Source: Candidatus Thiocaldithrix dubininis
Lineage (GTDB): Bacteria; Pseudomonadota; Gammaproteobacteria; Thiotrichales; Thiotrichaceae
Length of the DNA: 64,000 nucleotides
Assembly (NCBI GenBank): GCA_029972135.1
Contig: CP124755.1
Coordinates: forward strand, 1,364,001-1,428,000
Direction: 5' to 3'
The translations under genes were made by a program, and so were the position numbers. The notes under the pieces were generated by a model. That model was given only the letters and a program-made list of their open reading frames with translations. It was not told the origin of the DNA and made no database searches. This document shows positions 62,122 to 64,000 of the stretch, one piece after another. Within the stretch, counting starts at the first letter, position 1. Each line of letters opens with the position of its first letter.

Positions 62122-63243
62122 ATGAAAAATTCAGTTTTTCGTTTTTCGATAATGGGCATTTTAGTAGCCCTTTTTTTTACAAATTCAGTATTCGCAAGCA
62201 GTTGGGATTATTCGCAACAAGAAGACCCCATGACAGGAAATAAAAACTATTATGCCTCTAAGCAAAGCACCAACACGGTTAATTTTAGTTTTCCCTACAA
62301 TGGCGAACAACACGGCACTTTAATGCTGCGGCATAAAAATGGTGTGCCTGAAGTGATGTTATCCATTGTCAAAGGACAATTTCTTTGTGGGATTGACGGT
62401 TGTGCCGTAATGGTGAGATTTGACGAAGATGAACCTGTCACGTTATCGGCGGGTGAATCCAGTTCACACGAAAGCACTGTTTTATTTATTCACTCTGCCC
62501 CTGACTTTATTACCCGTTTATTAACCGCTAAACGCGTCAGAATTGCCGCAACGGTTTATCAAGAGGGGACACCGTACTTTGAGTTCGATGTTTCTGATTT
62601 TAATGCCAACCAATATCGACCCGACCTGAAACTCACAAATAACTCGACCAGTAAAACCAACGATTCGCCCAAAACAACCACGGAAACAGCCGATCACTTA
62701 CAACCAAATTGGTGTAAAAAAGCCAAATCTAAGGCTGAAATCATCATTTGCCAAGACGAAGCAGGCGCAAGAACGGCGATTGCCTTAGATGATGCGTGGG
62801 ATAATTATCAAGTTTTGCATAACGCCGAAGACATCCAAAAAATGCGTGAACAACTGAAAACATGGAATAAATCCGAGTTTCAACCTTGTGAAAACTTAAT
62901 ATGTGTCGAAGAAGTCTACAAAAAAATGCAAAGTAAATTGGATGCTGCCAACAAATTTCCGGCGAATTTTAAATCAGATTATCCCTTCGTTGGCATTAAA
63001 GGTTTTAACTTTTTTGGGGGAACTGGCACAGGTCAGACTATTATTATCAGTCCTCAAGGTAAGGTGAAAATTAAAAGTTATGGAACACAAACATTGCCAT
63101 CTGATGATTTTGAAGGCAATTATAAAGACATGCCTTATACCATTCGCGGCAATATGATTTATGATTTAAAAGAAGTCAAAACCATTAAAGCGTGTGACGC
63201 GTTGCCCAAAGCAGAGAAGACCTGTTCGTCTGAATTATTCTAA
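62122..63243 (+). CDS. Secreted LprI-like cargo protein
   Basis: A 373-aa protein with a signal peptide (cut after VFA, about 25). The first domain (about 30-175) is beta-rich with a paired-Cys loop (FLCGIDGCAVMVRF), a Ser/Thr/Lys linker follows, and an LprI/lysozyme-inhibitor-like helical domain (about 190-275) with disulfide-type Cys (WCKKAKSKAEIIICQDEAG; CENLICVEEVYKKM). The ending also has three Cys. It has its own unit between terminators 62012-62034 and 63269-63294, the organisation of a phage moron. It might protect the envelope from lysozyme-like enzymes; unproven. Confidence 0.75.
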   Translation: MKNSVFRFSIMGILVALFFTNSVFASSWDYSQQEDPMTGNKNYYASKQSTNTVNFSFPYNGEQHGTLMLRHKNGVPEVMLSIVKGQFLCGIDGCAVMVRFDEDEPVTLSAGESSSHESTVLFIHSAPDFITRLLTAKRVRIAATVYQEGTPYFEFDVSDFNANQYRPDLKLTNNSTSKTNDSPKTTTETADHLQPNWCKKAKSKAEIIICQDEAGARTAIALDDAWDNYQVLHNAEDIQKMREQLKTWNKSEFQPCENLICVEEVYKKMQSKLDAANKFPANFKSDYPFVGIKGFNFFGGTGTGQTIIISPQGKVKIKSYGTQTLPSDDFEGNYKDMPYTIRGNMIYDLKEVKTIKACDALPKAEKTCSSELF

Positions 63244-63268
63244 AACCAGACACTTGCATATTCATATC

Positions 63269-63294
63269 AGCCCCGCCCGTCGGGGCTTTTTTTT
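63269..63294 (+). terminator. Rho-independent terminator
   Basis: AGCCCCG / CGGGGCT, 5-base loop, T8. It lies just before the large terminase. Confidence 0.92.
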
Positions 63295-63308
63295 ACTAAA
63301 GGCAACAC

Positions 63309-64000
63309 ATGACTCCCCAACAATTAAACCTTGCCCAACAAGGCTTAGCCGCCGCGCGCGCGTATGCCCACGGCGTGTTAACGGGTGATATTATCGCCTG
63401 CCGTTGGGTGAAATTAGCCGTCGAGCGGGACGAACGCGACCGCGCCCAAGCCCACACCCGTGGTTTACAGTTTGACGAATACGCCGCCGCCCGCGTTTTA
63501 GTGTTCATGAGTTACCTTAGTCATTATAAAGGCGAATGGCGTGGCAAACCGGTGGAGCTTGAACCGTGGCAATGCTGGATTATTTCCGTGGTATTCGGCT
63601 GGAAACGTGCCAACGGTAAGCGGCGTTACCGCCAAGTGTATGAAGAAGTGGCGCGTAAAAACGGCAAAACCATCAAACTGGCGGGCATTGGTGGCTATGG
63701 TTTATTGCTCGACCACGAAGGCGCACCGGAAATCTACGCCGCCGCCACCACCCGCGACCAAGCCAAACGCTTATGGAAAGACGCCCGCAAAATGCTAGGT
63801 TATGCCAAGCACCTTAATAAACTATTAAAATTTAGAGACTCTGAAAACAGCATCGAAAGCCCCCGCAACGACGGTCTATTCATTCCCTTATCCCGCGAAT
63901 CAGAAACCATCGACGGCGCAAACCCACACTTTGCCTTAGTCGACGAACTGCACGCGCATAAAACCCGCGAAATCCACGATGTATTGGTATCAGGGCAGGG
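63309..64000 (+). CDS. terL: Large terminase subunit (partial, 3' end outside window)
   Basis: 230 codons seen from ATG 63309. HK97/P27-associated TerL pattern: AYAHGVLTGDIIACRWVKLAVERDERD, PVELEPWQCWIISVVFGWKR, the ATPase Walker A-like EVARKNGKT, IYAAATTRDQAKRLWKDARKML and Walker B-type HFALVDELHAHK. It cuts and pumps DNA into the prohead together with TerS at 58344. The C-terminal nuclease domain is outside the window. Confidence 0.95.
   Translation, partial: MTPQQLNLAQQGLAAARAYAHGVLTGDIIACRWVKLAVERDERDRAQAHTRGLQFDEYAAARVLVFMSYLSHYKGEWRGKPVELEPWQCWIISVVFGWKRANGKRRYRQVYEEVARKNGKTIKLAGIGGYGLLLDHEGAPEIYAAATTRDQAKRLWKDARKMLGYAKHLNKLLKFRDSENSIESPRNDGLFIPLSRESETIDGANPHFALVDELHAHKTREIHDVLVSGQ

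Larger units (their letters stand above)
41432..64000. mobile_element. Prophage-like element integrated at tRNA-Ser (right end outside window)
   Basis: It is bounded on the left by tRNA-Ser and a tyrosine integrase reading toward the tRNA. It contains an excisionase-like protein, a repressor/Cro-like pair, DnaB/DnaT replication genes, a zinc-finger Q-like gene, endolysin, holin-like protein, HNH nuclease and terminase subunits, in lambdoid order. Capsid and tail genes would lie beyond the right edge. Accessory cargo includes a HEPN module, an IS982 copy, a CRISPR array and a secreted protein. Confidence 0.92.

Overview
The window (GC near the mid-40s by eye) looks like a chromosome segment of a sulfur-oxidising gammaproteobacterium of the Thiothrix/Thiotrichaceae kind. 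This is an inference from a DsrS-like protein beside siroheme synthase, a SulP transporter plus beta-carbonic anhydrase locus, Proteobacterial gene orders (pqiABC, yffB-dapE, purM-purN, alpha-2-macroglobulin plus pbpC) and overall protein similarity. No rRNA is present to confirm it.

Bases 1-41431 are ordinary chromosome. In order they hold: pqiA-pqiB-pqiC (minus strand, pqiC cut by the window edge); a sensor kinase with a sigma-54 response regulator; a secreted SnoaL-like protein divergent from a small-protein/SulP/carbonic-anhydrase operon with LysR-type palindromes between them; prmB; a giant alpha-2-macroglobulin lipoprotein with pbpC; a cvfB-like gene; a WYL regulator of the BrxR/CapW type next to two paralogous coiled-coil proteins driven by a near-consensus promoter; an OmpV/MipA protein and an alkyltransferase-like protein; a response regulator with an Hpt protein; a dsrS-cysG-yffB-dapE run; gyrA with unusual quinolone-pocket residues; a Spy-like protein; an aminotransferase; purN/purM; and tRNA-Ser(UGA).

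From the 3' end of that tRNA to the right edge (41432-64000) lies a prophage-like element. Its integrase abuts the tRNA. The element then carries an excisionase-like gene, small membrane and Cys-rich proteins, a HEPN/helical-repeat two-gene module, a UmuD-like plus ImmA/IrrE plus unknown trio, and an IS982 insertion. A repressor/Cro-like divergent pair shares operators (AAGGA-N6-TCCT) with an early membrane gene. The rightward block has DnaB and DnaT-like replication proteins, a zinc-finger Q-like protein followed by a promoter-terminator pair, lysis genes, an HNH nuclease, and small and large terminase genes. The other end of the element is outside the window.

The most striking content sits between the small and large terminase genes (58767-63308). 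It is a 27-repeat, Cas-less subtype I-F CRISPR array, followed by a C4-type antisense RNA upstream of a Rha-family gene with a Fis-type HTH partner, and then a secreted LprI-like gene bracketed by terminators. The C4 element has two target boxes that pair with the Rha leader, and a second copy of those boxes lies in a short separately terminated transcript that could act as a decoy. This combination is what I consider most likely to be under-described.
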